Positions 1-8,000 of a stretch of DNA of 9,053 bases are shown here, piece by piece. The position numbers were made by a program, and so were the translations under genes. Origin of the DNA: Planctomycetota bacterium (GTDB lineage Bacteria > Planctomycetota > Planctomycetia > Planctomycetales > Planctomycetaceae); NCBI GenBank assembly GCA_023429275.1, contig JAEYWB010000008.1:1-9053 (forward strand), read 5' to 3'. Numbering within the stretch: position 1 is the first letter of the stretch; every line of letters starts with the position of its first letter. The notes under the pieces were generated by a model that made no database searches, was not told the DNA's origin, and was given only the letters and a program-made list of their open reading frames with translations.

Positions 1-262
1 GGGGGGAGACGAGCTCGGCCACGGCCAGGCCAATCGCTGCGACCAGGAGCACCACGAGAAGACCTGGAAAGAGCCCCGTGGAAACAGTCGCCTGGCGGTT
101 GGGAAGGAGCTTTTCGAGGGCGAGGGCCAAGACGGCCACTCCTGTCGGCGCGAGTGCTGCAGCGACCCCGCGGCTCCCGGTCCGGTTGATCGGGAGAGGC
201 CCGGCGACCGACGGCCCGGCGACGGCCGGTTCTTCCAGTGTTGATGTCGTCTCGGATGACAA
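1..262 (-). CDS. N-terminal part of a membrane protein, probably the ABC transporter permease; runs off the left edge
   Basis: Reading the minus strand from a TTG codon at 262-260 gives 87 codons without a stop to the window edge. The product starts with an acidic/Ser-Thr stretch (SSETTSTLEEP) and then has two hydrophobic segments, about residues 32-50 and 62-85, as in an inner-membrane protein. The TTG is chosen because GAGGAG (complement of 272-277) lies nine bases upstream, no in-frame ATG or GTG precedes it, and the other minus-strand ATG nearby hits a stop after seven codons. It begins 46 bases after the stop of the substrate-binding lipoprotein gene, the usual place for the permease of the same ABC importer. 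The permease call rests on this position and on hydrophobicity: the diagnostic cytoplasmic EAA loop lies outside the window. Any other membrane protein remains possible. Confidence 0.55.
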   Translation of the reverse strand, partial: MSSETTSTLEEPAVAGPSVAGPLPINRTGSRGVAAALAPTGVAVLALALEKLLPNRQATVSTGLFPGLLVVLLVAAIGLAVAELVSP

Positions 263-271
263 ACGAGTCAG

Positions 272-277
272 CTCCTC
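272..277 (-). promoter_or_regulatory. Ribosome binding site deciding a TTG start
   Basis: On the minus strand this reads GAGGAG, nine bases before the TTG at 262-260. It is the main evidence that translation of the membrane protein at the left edge starts at a non-ATG codon. It lies in the 46-base gap after the substrate-binding protein stop. Confidence 0.5.
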
Positions 278-308
278 GGAACAGGGGACATCGCTCTTCA
301 GGCGGCCG

Positions 309-1529
309 TCACCAGCCGCACATTCCCGATGGCTGGGCGCATCCGCCGCAGCACATCAGCTCAAAGTTGTGATCGCCCGCGAACAGCCGCGCGAGGCCGA
401 TCGGATCAAGTTCCGGGAGCGCTCCCCCTCCCGCGACCTCCTCGACCTTGAGGCTCTTGATCCAGTCGTCGGTGACCCCGTCGAGGTCCGCCCAGGCCCG
501 GCCGGCGAGCTCGACCGGATCGGTCGACGGGTTCAGGAGGCCGGCGGTTTTCATCTCCTTCGCCGCCGACAGGACGCTGTCGCGGCAGCCGGTGACCCCC
601 GGCATGTAGGTCAGCTTCGTGATCGCATGGGCGTTCACCTCGGCGGTCGATGCGACGTATTTCTTGTTGACTGACAGGTCCGCGGCGGCGGTCGGGTTCT
701 TCTCGACCCAGAGCGCCCCCTTCAGGAGCGCCCGCGTCATCCGGGCCGCTCCGGAGGGATCCCGCGCGAGGAACTTGCCGCTGACGACCGTCGCGCAGCA
801 GTACTCGTCCCGGTAGGGGGCGTCGACGGCCTGGTCGACGACGGTGTGGACATTCTTCGTCGCACTGAGGATGGAGCCGAGCGGCTCGGAGTCGGCCACC
901 GCGTCGATCTGGCCGTTGTCGAGGGCAAGACCCATGACCTCGGGAGCGACGACCTTCCAGGTCACGTCCTTCCGCGGGTCCATGCCGGCCGCGGCGATCG
1001 CCCGGCTGGCGAAGAGGAAGGGGGGGCTTCCCATCGTCGGGATGCCGATCGTCTTCCCCTTGAGGTCGGCGACCGTCTTGATGTCGGACTTGGGATCGGC
1101 CTGAACCCGCAGGCAGCCGGAGTGAATCCCCCCCGTGATCTTCACGTCGAGCCCCTGCTCGATCGGCTTCAGCAGATACATGATGAGCGTGTAGTTCGCA
1201 TCAAGCCGTCCCAGCCCGAGGCCGTCGCGAAGGCCGTCCCAGTCGGTCTTGACGAACTCGACGTCGAGATTCTCCTCTTCGAAGAACCCCTTCTCCCGGG
1301 CAACGAACATCGCCGCCTCGCAGGTGAGTCCGAGATAGGCCAGCTTGACCTTCGTCGGGCTCACCGGCCCCGGCGGAGAGGATTCTCCCGCACTCGGGGA
1401 TCCCGCCGGAACAGAGGCTGAAGGGGAACCGGCGGGCTGATCCTGGCATCCGGCGAGAACAGTCAGGAGGCAGGCGAGGCTGGTCGCGGCCAGCGCGGAC
1501 CGTATCGCGGCAAACGGGGAGAGGGCCAT
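309..1529 (-). CDS. NMT1/THI5-like ABC transporter substrate-binding lipoprotein with extra cysteines
   Basis: This is a 406-residue periplasmic solute-binding lipoprotein of the NMT1/THI5/SsuA/NrtA type, which presents a small molecule to an ABC importer. Residues 1-28 are a lipoprotein signal with lipobox LAGC and acylated Cys28, followed by a Ser/Pro/Gly-rich linker to about 58. The mature domain opens with KVKLAYLGLTCEAAMFVAREKG and has the family pattern GFFEEENLDVEFV, then DLKGKTIGIPTMGSPP (155-170) and DNGQIDAVADSEP (204-216). The ATG at 1529 has GGAG nine bases upstream. Cysteines are unusual for this family: C70, C139 (GIHSGC), C244-C245 (EYCC), C315, and a C-terminal cluster C393, C394, C397, C404. 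From memory, EYCCATVV falls where eukaryotic Thi5 proteins carry their iron-binding CCCFC motif. The ligand cannot be named from sequence; sulfonate, nitrate, pyrimidine or a metal-linked compound are all possible. A membrane-protein gene follows after 46 bases; no ATPase gene is in view. Confidence 0.9.
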   Translation of the reverse strand: MALSPFAAIRSALAATSLACLLTVLAGCQDQPAGSPSASVPAGSPSAGESSPPGPVSPTKVKLAYLGLTCEAAMFVAREKGFFEEENLDVEFVKTDWDGLRDGLGLGRLDANYTLIMYLLKPIEQGLDVKITGGIHSGCLRVQADPKSDIKTVADLKGKTIGIPTMGSPPFLFASRAIAAAGMDPRKDVTWKVVAPEVMGLALDNGQIDAVADSEPLGSILSATKNVHTVVDQAVDAPYRDEYCCATVVSGKFLARDPSGAARMTRALLKGALWVEKNPTAAADLSVNKKYVASTAEVNAHAITKLTYMPGVTGCRDSVLSAAKEMKTAGLLNPSTDPVELAGRAWADLDGVTDDWIKSLKVEEVAGGGALPELDPIGLARLFAGDHNFELMCCGGCAQPSGMCGW

Positions 1530-1629
1530 GACGATGAACTCCGGACGGGAGGCAGGACGGGAGTGAGCGCGGCGATAGAAAGGGGAAGGCGGAGGGTCGG
1601 TGGCCGCATCGAACGGTCGTCGGCCCGGT

Positions 1630-1650
1630 GGCTGGTCTCCACAGACCGCC
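1630..1650 (-). other. Small inverted repeat at the 3' end of the coiled-coil gene
   Basis: GGC-(T)-GGTCT and AGACC-GCC can pair around a four-base CCAC loop, giving eight base pairs with one bulged base. The repeat touches the TAG stop of the 81-residue gene. No T-run follows on the minus strand, so it is not a canonical intrinsic terminator; it could slow RNA decay or be chance in GC-rich DNA. The rest of the 120-base gap to the lipoprotein gene (1530-1649) shows only the ribosome binding site of that gene, GGAG complementary to 1539-1542. Confidence 0.3.
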
Positions 1651-1895
1651 TACTTCTTCGCGAGGATCTTTTCCTGGTTGGCGAGGATCGCTTCCTGGTT
1701 CTTCACGATCGCCGCCTGGTTGGCGAGGACCTGATCGAGCTTCCCCTGGTTCGAGAGAATCTGTTCCTGGTTCGCCACGATCTTGTCGAGCTTGGCCTGG
1801 TTTCCCTCGATCTGCTTCTGATTCGCGAGGATCTGCTCCTGGTTCGCAATGATCTTCTGCTGGTTCTCGAGAATCGCTCCGTGTTCATCCGCCAT
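1650..1895 (-). CDS. Small Asn-Gln heptad coiled-coil protein
   Basis: This 81-residue protein has no signal peptide or membrane segment. After MADEHGAILE it consists of repeats of the form NQxxILA. Asn-Gln pairs begin at residues 11, 18, 25, 32, 42, 49, 59, 66 and 73, with spacings 7,7,7,10,7,10,7,7. If Ile/Leu/Val at 8, 15, 22, 29, 36, 39, 46, 53, 56, 63, 70 and 77 are core 'a' positions, Asn falls at 'd' in most heptads (IxxNQxx), and two three-residue insertions (stammers) break the register at residues 36-39 and 53-56. Residues 32-48 and 49-65 look like a 17-residue duplication. The ATG at 1895 has GGAG (complement of 1903-1906) seven bases upstream. The gene lies 54 bases after the RnfD-like gene and 120 before the binding lipoprotein, in the same direction. 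An oligomeric, probably rod-like coiled coil is a strong structural inference; function is unknown. It seems a real gene because the repeat is protein-level and a ribosome site is well placed. Confidence 0.85.
   Translation of the reverse strand: MADEHGAILENQQKIIANQEQILANQKQIEGNQAKLDKIVANQEQILSNQGKLDQVLANQAAIVKNQEAILANQEKILAKK
1659..1865 (-). repeat. Imperfect 21-base in-gene repeats coding for NQxxILA heptads
   Basis: Nine units, each beginning with AACCAG or a near variant on the minus strand, are spaced 21 bases apart except for two 30-base spacings. They encode residues 11-79 of the 81-residue coiled-coil protein. The third bases vary between copies, so selection appears to act on the protein repeat rather than on a recent DNA slippage product. 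Confidence 0.8.
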
Positions 1896-1949
1896 GGTGA
1901 AACTCCAACGAGGGTGAGGAAGGAGACGTGAGTTCGGGAATCGGGACGG

Positions 1950-3173
1950 TCAGTCCGTTCGAGACGAGGTGAGCACGGGCCCGGGGCGCGACGATCCGCT
2001 CGACGGGGAATCCGCAGAAAGACCGCCGGCTGTCGCGGGGGATCTCCCTGAAACGGGATTCTCCGCGGTGGCGCGGGCCCGACGGCGATCGAAATAGATC
2101 TCGACGAGGTTGGCCGCGGGCCCAACCACGAAGAGCGAATGGTACAGGGAGTGGACGTCCTTGAAGATCAGCCGGAATGCGGTCTCCGCCACCGCCACGA
2201 GAACGGCGACAAGGGTCTGGCTCTTCCAGCCCCGCGTCGTCGTCCTGGGATCGGTGATCATGAAGAAGATGAACAGCTGGAACATCGGGCTGGTCATCGG
2301 GGCGATCTCGGTCTGCCACGGATGGCCCGTCACGAAACTCCGCAGGAACGACAGGAGTGCGAAGGAGATCACGAACGCGAACGGGACGTGGAACCGCCCG
2401 AGCCGGTACATGATCAGGCTGCCGAGTACCCAGATCGTCAGCAGCGCGAGGCCGTTGTTGCCCGCCTGAACGGTCAGGCTCGCGACGCTCGCGGGGGCAA
2501 GCAGCAGCATCATCGTCACGCCGAAGTTCGTCGGGTTCCAGATATGACGCTCGCCGATCCGCAGGACGTACTTCGACGTGATCGAAATCAGCCCGCAGAG
2601 GACGAAGGGCCAGAGGGCGGACGACTTGATCAGGATGCCGACGCTGATCCCCGAGACGTAAGCGCTCGCGAGGTGGGGCCATTTCCCCCAGAAGAACCGG
2701 CCGAGGATGAGTTCGGCCACGATTGTGGCGACGATCGCGACGAAGGTCGGACTGTACTCGAGGATCATCCCGCCGCTGGCCGAGACGAGCCACGGAGGGG
2801 CGGGGTGATTCTCGAGAATGCTGAACGCCGCATCGCCGACCGCGAGGACGCAGGTGACGAGCAGGGGGGCCTGGAACCGCTTGTCCTTCCAGACGAGCTT
2901 GCACCAGACCGCCAGAAGCAGCCCGAGCAGCATCAGAACGGTCACGACCCGTGGCAAGGACGGATCGACCGAACCGCCGGTCAGCCGGGCGAGCCCCGAG
3001 GCGATGGGCCCGGTCAGCGCCGCCCGGCCCCAGTAGTAACCGGCCAGCAGGACTGCCGTGGCGACGGTCCGCCAGGCGAAGCTGAACGTCGAAAGGGGGG
3101 GCGGCGCAGAGGAGGCAGCCGGACAGGGTCCGTTCTCCGGATGCGACCCGTTTGCGGAGGAGGCGGGAGTCAT
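1950..3173 (-). CDS. NqrB/RnfD/UnbU-superfamily integral membrane protein
   Basis: This is a 407-residue polytopic inner-membrane protein. After a Ser/Pro-rich N-terminus (about 1-28), hydrophobic segments occur near residues 34-52, 74-91, 101-118, 140-158, 172-195, 216-235, 241-255, 263-280 and 297-306, plus a weaker one near 320-336. The motif SKYVLRIGERHIWNPTNFG (200-218) and the C-terminal FFMITDPRTT (303-312) are hallmarks of the NqrB/RnfD family, the flavin-bearing membrane subunits of Na+-NQR and Rnf; UnbU of enediyne clusters is a relative. I do not see the canonical S-x-A-T-type motif for covalent FMN; the nearest candidate is PMTSP (292-296). The C-terminal 45 residues are a Ser/Gly-rich, probably disordered tail. 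The start overlaps the previous stop by four bases (ATGA), with GGAGG ten bases upstream, implying translational coupling to the UnbV-like protein. No other Rnf or Nqr subunits are nearby, so a full pump is not supported. Electron transfer or flavin handling across the membrane is the likely role, by inference. Confidence 0.88.
   Translation of the reverse strand: MTPASSANGSHPENGPCPAASSAPPPLSTFSFAWRTVATAVLLAGYYWGRAALTGPIASGLARLTGGSVDPSLPRVVTVLMLLGLLLAVWCKLVWKDKRFQAPLLVTCVLAVGDAAFSILENHPAPPWLVSASGGMILEYSPTFVAIVATIVAELILGRFFWGKWPHLASAYVSGISVGILIKSSALWPFVLCGLISITSKYVLRIGERHIWNPTNFGVTMMLLLAPASVASLTVQAGNNGLALLTIWVLGSLIMYRLGRFHVPFAFVISFALLSFLRSFVTGHPWQTEIAPMTSPMFQLFIFFMITDPRTTTRGWKSQTLVAVLVAVAETAFRLIFKDVHSLYHSLFVVGPAANLVEIYFDRRRARATAENPVSGRSPATAGGLSADSPSSGSSRPGPVLTSSRTD
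3170..3173 (-). promoter_or_regulatory. ATGA stop-start overlap (UnbV-like to UnbU-like)
   Basis: The TGA stop of the 631-residue FG-GAP gene and the ATG of the RnfD-like gene share these four bases. GGAGG lies at the complement of 3184-3188. Such overlaps normally couple translation by re-initiation and suggest that the two products are needed together. Confidence 0.8.
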
Positions 3174-5065
3174 GGCGAGGGGTCCTCCGCATCACGTTCG
3201 GCGATCTGGTGCAGCACGCCGGTCTTGAGAGACTTCAGAACTTGAGTCCGTCCGGAGGGCCAGACGATGCTCGCCTGTTCAATCACGGCTTCGGGCCCGA
3301 GCCCGAAGTGCAGCCGCGACATCCCCTGGGAGGCGTAAGCGTCCCCGGCGGTCACGGTCTGGATCTGCTGCCGCGAGCTTGTCTCTTTCCCTTGCCGCCA
3401 GGTGAGGATGACGTCGGCCCCGACCGCGTCCCGGTTGCTCCAGCCTGATTCCTGACCCGGGCGGGCTCCGCCGGTGAGCTCGAGTTGAACCCAGTCCCGG
3501 CCCGGGGCCACCGTATTCCGGTACAGGAGAGCGGGACCGTTCTGGTTCGCGATCACGACATCGAGGACGCCGCGGTTCTCGATGTCGGCGAAAACGACTG
3601 CCCGTCCGTCATAGCGGTCGACGGTTCCGATCGCGGCGGCGACGTCGGTGAAGTCGCCCCCCTTGTTGAGCCAGACGCACTTCTGCTGGAAGCCGGCGAG
3701 GCTCTGATCACCGATCGGCGGCCAGAAGCGGGCGTCGCCGATCAGGCCCTTGAGGCCGCCGGCGATCTTGCCGTAGTCGTACCAGTAGCTCTTGCCGGGG
3801 GAGGCGGAGACGTAGCCGTTCGTCAGGTACAGGTCGAGCCAGCCGTCGTTGTTGAGGTCGCCGAACCGGGCCCCCCAGCTCCAGCCGCCCCGCTCGATGT
3901 TGAGCGAGCCTGCCTGGTTGACGTACCGCGGCACCGACCCCGAGGCCTCCTCGCTCTGAACCCACAGGTTGTTCCCCTGGACGAGGTTCCGCGGCTCGGT
4001 GATGTTCGTGACATAGAGCGCCTGCCGTCCTTCGTTCAGGGCATCCCCAAGGCTGACGCTCATGCCGCTCTTGGGGGTGACGCCGATCCCGGATTCATAG
4101 CCGACCTCATCGAAGCGGTTGCCGTCGCGATTGAGGTAGACCTCGCTGACGCCGTAGTCGTTCGCCAGCACGAGGTCGGGGTAACCGTTGCCGTCGAGAT
4201 CGCTCGCGACGATCCCGAGGGTCCAACGTGTGCTGCCGATCCCCGCGGTTTCCGTGACATCCTCGAACCGGCCCTCTCCGAGGTTCCGGAGCAGGTACTT
4301 GTGTCCGCCGTTCTTCGCGAACTCGAACGACTCCGGCATGATCTCGGTCGTCTTGAGATTCCAGAGATCGATGTCGTCCCGCCAGTAGCCGGCGATGAAC
4401 AGGTCGAGCCGGCCATCCCGGTCGTAGTCGAGCCAGCAGGCGGCGTTCGCGTTGATCCAGTTCGGAAGACCGGCGGTGTCGGTGACCCGCTCAAACCGCT
4501 TTCCGTTCTCGTTGTGGAAGAGCTCCGATCGTCCCCACTTGTAGACGAACAGGTCCGGGTAGCCGTCGCTGTCGTAGTCGGCCGCGACCGAGCCCATGCA
4601 GGCTCCGGTGCCAGGCTGGTTGAGATCGGCGACCCCCATCGGGCCCGCGGTCTCTACGAACGTCCCGTCGCCACGGTTGCGGTAGAGACAGTTCTGCCCC
4701 CCCGCATCGCTCGTCGTAAAATAGAGGTCGAGCTTACCGTCGCGGTCATAGTCGAGAACCGTCACCCCCGCTCCCATCGGGTTGACGAGCGGCATGATGT
4801 GTTCGAGCTTCGCGTCGAGCGTCGCCGGGCGATGCCGGAACGTGAGGCCGCTCTCCTGGGCGCGATCGACCAGATGAAACCCGTATCGCTCGAGCTTCTG
4901 GGAGTCATTGACCGATTCGACCGGCGTGGAGCGGCCCGTGAGGCGGTTCCAGAGATCGGAAAGCGTTCCGTCGCGTCCCCCCTGTCCTGAGCCGCGAATC
5001 GCGACAAAGCCCAGGAGAGCGACGAACAGGACCGCGATGGCTCCCTGCTTCTTCGATCGGTTCAT
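3170..5065 (-). CDS. UnbV-like FG-GAP/VCBS repeat protein with ASPIC/UnbV domain (CRTAC1 family)
   Basis: This is a 631-residue protein anchored by an N-terminal hydrophobic segment (about residues 8-24) and otherwise exported. It carries seven Asp-rich calcium-binding FG-GAP loops: DYDRDGKLD (105), DYDSDGYPD (163), DYDRDGRLD (213), DLDGNGYPD (289), a degenerate one at 341, DLNNDGWLD (403) and a weaker one at 494, consistent with a seven-bladed integrin-alpha-like beta-propeller. The C-terminal ASPIC/UnbV domain spans about 543-612, with RDAVGADV, SRLHFGLG and IVWPSG. The inserts at about 228-256 and 421-455 (GKSYWYDYGKIAG and following) match what I recall of UnbV from enediyne clusters, which has similar length. 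The ATG at 5065 has GGAGG five bases upstream and overlaps the preceding stop by four bases. Proteins of this type have no settled biochemical activity; a scaffold or binding role on the outer face of the membrane next to the RnfD-like subunit is likely. Confidence 0.9.
   Translation of the reverse strand: MNRSKKQGAIAVLFVALLGFVAIRGSGQGGRDGTLSDLWNRLTGRSTPVESVNDSQKLERYGFHLVDRAQESGLTFRHRPATLDAKLEHIMPLVNPMGAGVTVLDYDRDGKLDLYFTTSDAGGQNCLYRNRGDGTFVETAGPMGVADLNQPGTGACMGSVAADYDSDGYPDLFVYKWGRSELFHNENGKRFERVTDTAGLPNWINANAACWLDYDRDGRLDLFIAGYWRDDIDLWNLKTTEIMPESFEFAKNGGHKYLLRNLGEGRFEDVTETAGIGSTRWTLGIVASDLDGNGYPDLVLANDYGVSEVYLNRDGNRFDEVGYESGIGVTPKSGMSVSLGDALNEGRQALYVTNITEPRNLVQGNNLWVQSEEASGSVPRYVNQAGSLNIERGGWSWGARFGDLNNDGWLDLYLTNGYVSASPGKSYWYDYGKIAGGLKGLIGDARFWPPIGDQSLAGFQQKCVWLNKGGDFTDVAAAIGTVDRYDGRAVVFADIENRGVLDVVIANQNGPALLYRNTVAPGRDWVQLELTGGARPGQESGWSNRDAVGADVILTWRQGKETSSRQQIQTVTAGDAYASQGMSRLHFGLGPEAVIEQASIVWPSGRTQVLKSLKTGVLHQIAERDAEDPSP
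5062..5065 (-). promoter_or_regulatory. ATGA stop-start overlap with strong ribosome binding site
   Basis: The stop of the 1184-residue gene overlaps the ATG of the UnbV-like gene. GGAGG at the complement of 5071-5075 is five bases from the ATG, a strong site, so the second gene can be translated efficiently both by coupling and by independent initiation. Confidence 0.8.
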
Positions 5066-8000
5066 CGAGTCCTCCGATCGCCGGCCGGCGTCTGACGCGG
5101 AGCCAGGCCGCGAAGGCCTCGCCGGAACAGCTCGGGTGTGATGAAGCGGGTGTGGTAGGTCTCCCAGTCCTGCGGGAACTTCCGGTAGGCGGGGTCGTCC
5201 TCGAGCTCCTTCGGTGGAACGTCGTAGCTGGCCATCCCGTGGAGCGGCAGCGGAAGGACCGTCTTGCCGAACCGGGTATTGAAGTCGCCGTCCTTGACCC
5301 AGCCGTCAGAGACCCAGATGAAGTCCCGGACGAACCCGCCCGGAGGTGGCACTGCAGCGGGAAACTCGAAGGCGATATCGTCCCCCGCCGAGAGAATCGC
5401 GTATCGGTCGTCGACCGCGGAGAGGAGTTCGCCGATCTCGCCGAACCGCGTGTGGTAGCCGATCAGGTCCCGCCACGGCTGCCCGCCCGAGACAATCTGG
5501 TCGTAATGCGGCAGCTCGGGAGCACTCGGACTCGCCTGCGTCATTGCCACGACTCCCCGCGAACGGAGGTCGGCACGGGTCGAGAGCAGCGTCTGCCGTC
5601 GGGCGAGGCTGTCGTCGCGCCCCTCGGCGACGCGGAGGGAATCCCAGTAGATCTCCATGTTAGTTCTCAGCCGGAACCGCCGGGAGACCCCTTCGCCATC
5701 GAGTCCATCGAGCCGGACGAGGACCGTCTTGTTCTTCCCCGCGGGGAACCCGAGCTTGTCCTGCCCCACCTTCCAGCCCCCCTGGCCGTCAGGGATCTCG
5801 AGAACGAGCCCGCGCGGCGGGGTGTGGTTCCCCTGGCCGAGAGCGTAGTTGACCGAACTGTCGGTCGGGTGGACCCAGCCGCGGGCGATGAGCCAGACCG
5901 GGCCGGGAGCGAACGGCCGATCTCCCAGGTCGACTTCGACCCAGTGATCGTTCGTGACCCCCTGGTAATAGCCGCGGCCGGCGCGGTCGAGGTGAATCCC
6001 GTCGTCTTCGAGGACCTCGCGGGTCGCGTCCTTCCCATGGTGGTCGAGGGCTTTCGCGATCGGCTGAGGAGGGCCGGTCAGCCGCATCGTCGGGTCGGTT
6101 GGAACAAGAGCGAACCGTTCATCGACGAACATCTCGGTTCCGGCCGGATGGTCGACCACCATCAGGGCCACATGGTCGAAGAAGTGCGTCTCCCACAGGT
6201 TCGCGTTCACCCGCAGCTCATATCGCCCCTCCTTCGGAACGAGCTGCCGGCCGGGAACCTTGACCCAGTCGGTCGTCTGGAGGAAGCCCCCCTTGTCGGA
6301 GGCGTTGATGTACATGCCGAGCGGCGTGCTCCACATGAAGTCGGTGACGAACTCGAACCGCTCTCCGGTCCAGGCATAGAGGAACGGGCACGACCCCTTG
6401 AGCCGCTGCACGGCGACGATTGTCTTGTCGGGTGCGAGGGCGAACTCGTACTGCGCGGCCCCGTTCGGCCAGTCGATCCGGGCGACATCGGCCTGCTTCC
6501 GTTCGCCGAGGCCGAAGTGGACCGCGGGAGCCTCGATCGGCTGTTTGACGACGAGGCTTCCGGTGCGGATCTCGACCGTTCCGCCGATCCCGAACGAGTT
6601 GATGCGGTTATCGCCATCGGCGGGGGTCGACCGGGGGCGAAGTGTCAGCCAGTGGTAGTCCCGCGTCCCGGCGTTCTGCAGAGTCAGCGGCCTGCCGTCC
6701 GTCCCAAGTCCGACGATATCCAGCCGTCCGGTTCCCCGGAGGTCCGCTGCTCCCTGGAGCCCCGGCGGCAGCGAGGCTTCGAGCGGCTTGAAGGTCCCCT
6801 CTTCAGCTCCGAGCCAGAGGCGGGAGAACTGGCCCGTTGAGGCGAGGAAATCGATCGCCCCGTTGTTGTCGAAGTCGGCGGCCACCAGCGCGGCGTCTGT
6901 CGTTTCCCCCGCCAGAGCCGGCTCGGCGGCGATCTTCCGGACATCCCAGCCCGAGCGTTCGCCCCGGTCGGAGATGACGACGAGCGAGCCATCCTGCTGC
7001 AACGCGATCAGGTCGATGACGCCGTCACCATTGCCGTCTGCGACCGCGATCGATCGAAACTTCTCCGCCGGGGGCGGGACTCGCCAGTCCCGCAGCGTGG
7101 CCGATCGGTCGTTCGCGAAGATCTTGAGCCCCCCCTGCTGGTCGACGAGAGCCGCGTCGCCGACGCCATCGTGGTCCCAGTCTCCCCAGGCGAAGAGCTG
7201 AGGCCCTTCGGCCGATTCGAACAGGGGATCGAGTTTGAACGTTCCGTCGGAATTGTTCCGGAGCCAGACCGGCGATCCAGCTTGCCGCGAGAGGATCAGG
7301 TCGACATCGGCATCCAGGTCGACATCGACCGCGAGAGCGGAGTGATATGCCGCGCCGAGCACCTCGTCGCCGAGTCCCACCTTGGCGGTCTGATCGGCGA
7401 ACGCGCCGTCCGGCTGCTGCTGATAGAACTTCAGTCCCCTCGCGCCGGCGAGAGCCAGATCGGTCCGGTGATCGTTGTTCCAGTCCAGCGGGGCAAGTCC
7501 CTGCGGACCGGCAGCAGGAGAGGAGAGAACGAGGTCGCTTCCCAGGCGGCGGACTTCCTCCGGATTCGCCACGAAGACGACAGGCGAGCCCTCGCCGGTG
7601 AGCCAGACAGGGCGGATGGCTGTCCAGGTTCCCTCCGGAACCTTGACCTGAGTGCCCGGCGGAAACGTGAGGCCCGAATCGGGAGCGGACGGAGCAGGAC
7701 GGGAATGCGGGATCTTGAGAAACGCATGGAGAGGTCGCCCGGCCAGGGCATCTGGCGGATCGACCTCCGCCCCGTCGCGGACGAACCCCTTCTCTCCCTT
7801 GAGTGTGTTCGTAAATCGCAGGAGTGGAACGGTCGGCGGAGTCCTGGACTCGGCCAGCGCCTTCTGGAGTGCCTCGAGCGCGGTCCGGCTTCGGAGCTGC
7901 CACTGGGGCGTGAGAGGCTCGAACCGCCGCATCGCGGCCTGGATCGCCTCGGAGTCTCCCCGGCGGATGACGACCCGCAGGAGGTCCGACAGGACCTTCA

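Noticed and set aside
1020..1026. Runs of seven G in the lipoprotein gene (1020-1026) and in the RnfD-like gene (3095-3101) as phase-variation tracts
   Set aside because: Seven bases is short for switching, both encode Pro codons in conserved or linker sequence, and both frames are intact.
1659..1865. Possible CRISPR-like or minisatellite array
   Set aside because: The 21-base units are in frame, vary mainly at codon third bases, have no spacers and encode coiled-coil heptads, so they are part of a gene.
1885..3195. 436-codon minus-strand frame overlapping the RnfD-like gene
   Set aside because: It is a shifted frame of the same strand, very rich in Arg and Asp without membrane segments, whereas the 407-residue frame has family motifs and a coupled start.
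2139..3245. 368-codon plus-strand frame
   Set aside because: Antisense to the RnfD-like gene, extremely rich in Arg, Glu and Gly, with no homology I recognise.
3485..4990. 501-codon open frame on the plus strand
   Set aside because: It is the antisense mirror of the UnbV-like gene, rich in Val/Asp/Glu as expected from complementing FG-GAP codons, and has no recognisable fold.
5152..6840. 562-codon open frame on the plus strand
   Set aside because: It lies antisense within the well-supported 1184-residue gene; its product is charged low-complexity sequence with no domain. Long antisense frames are expected in GC-rich coding DNA.
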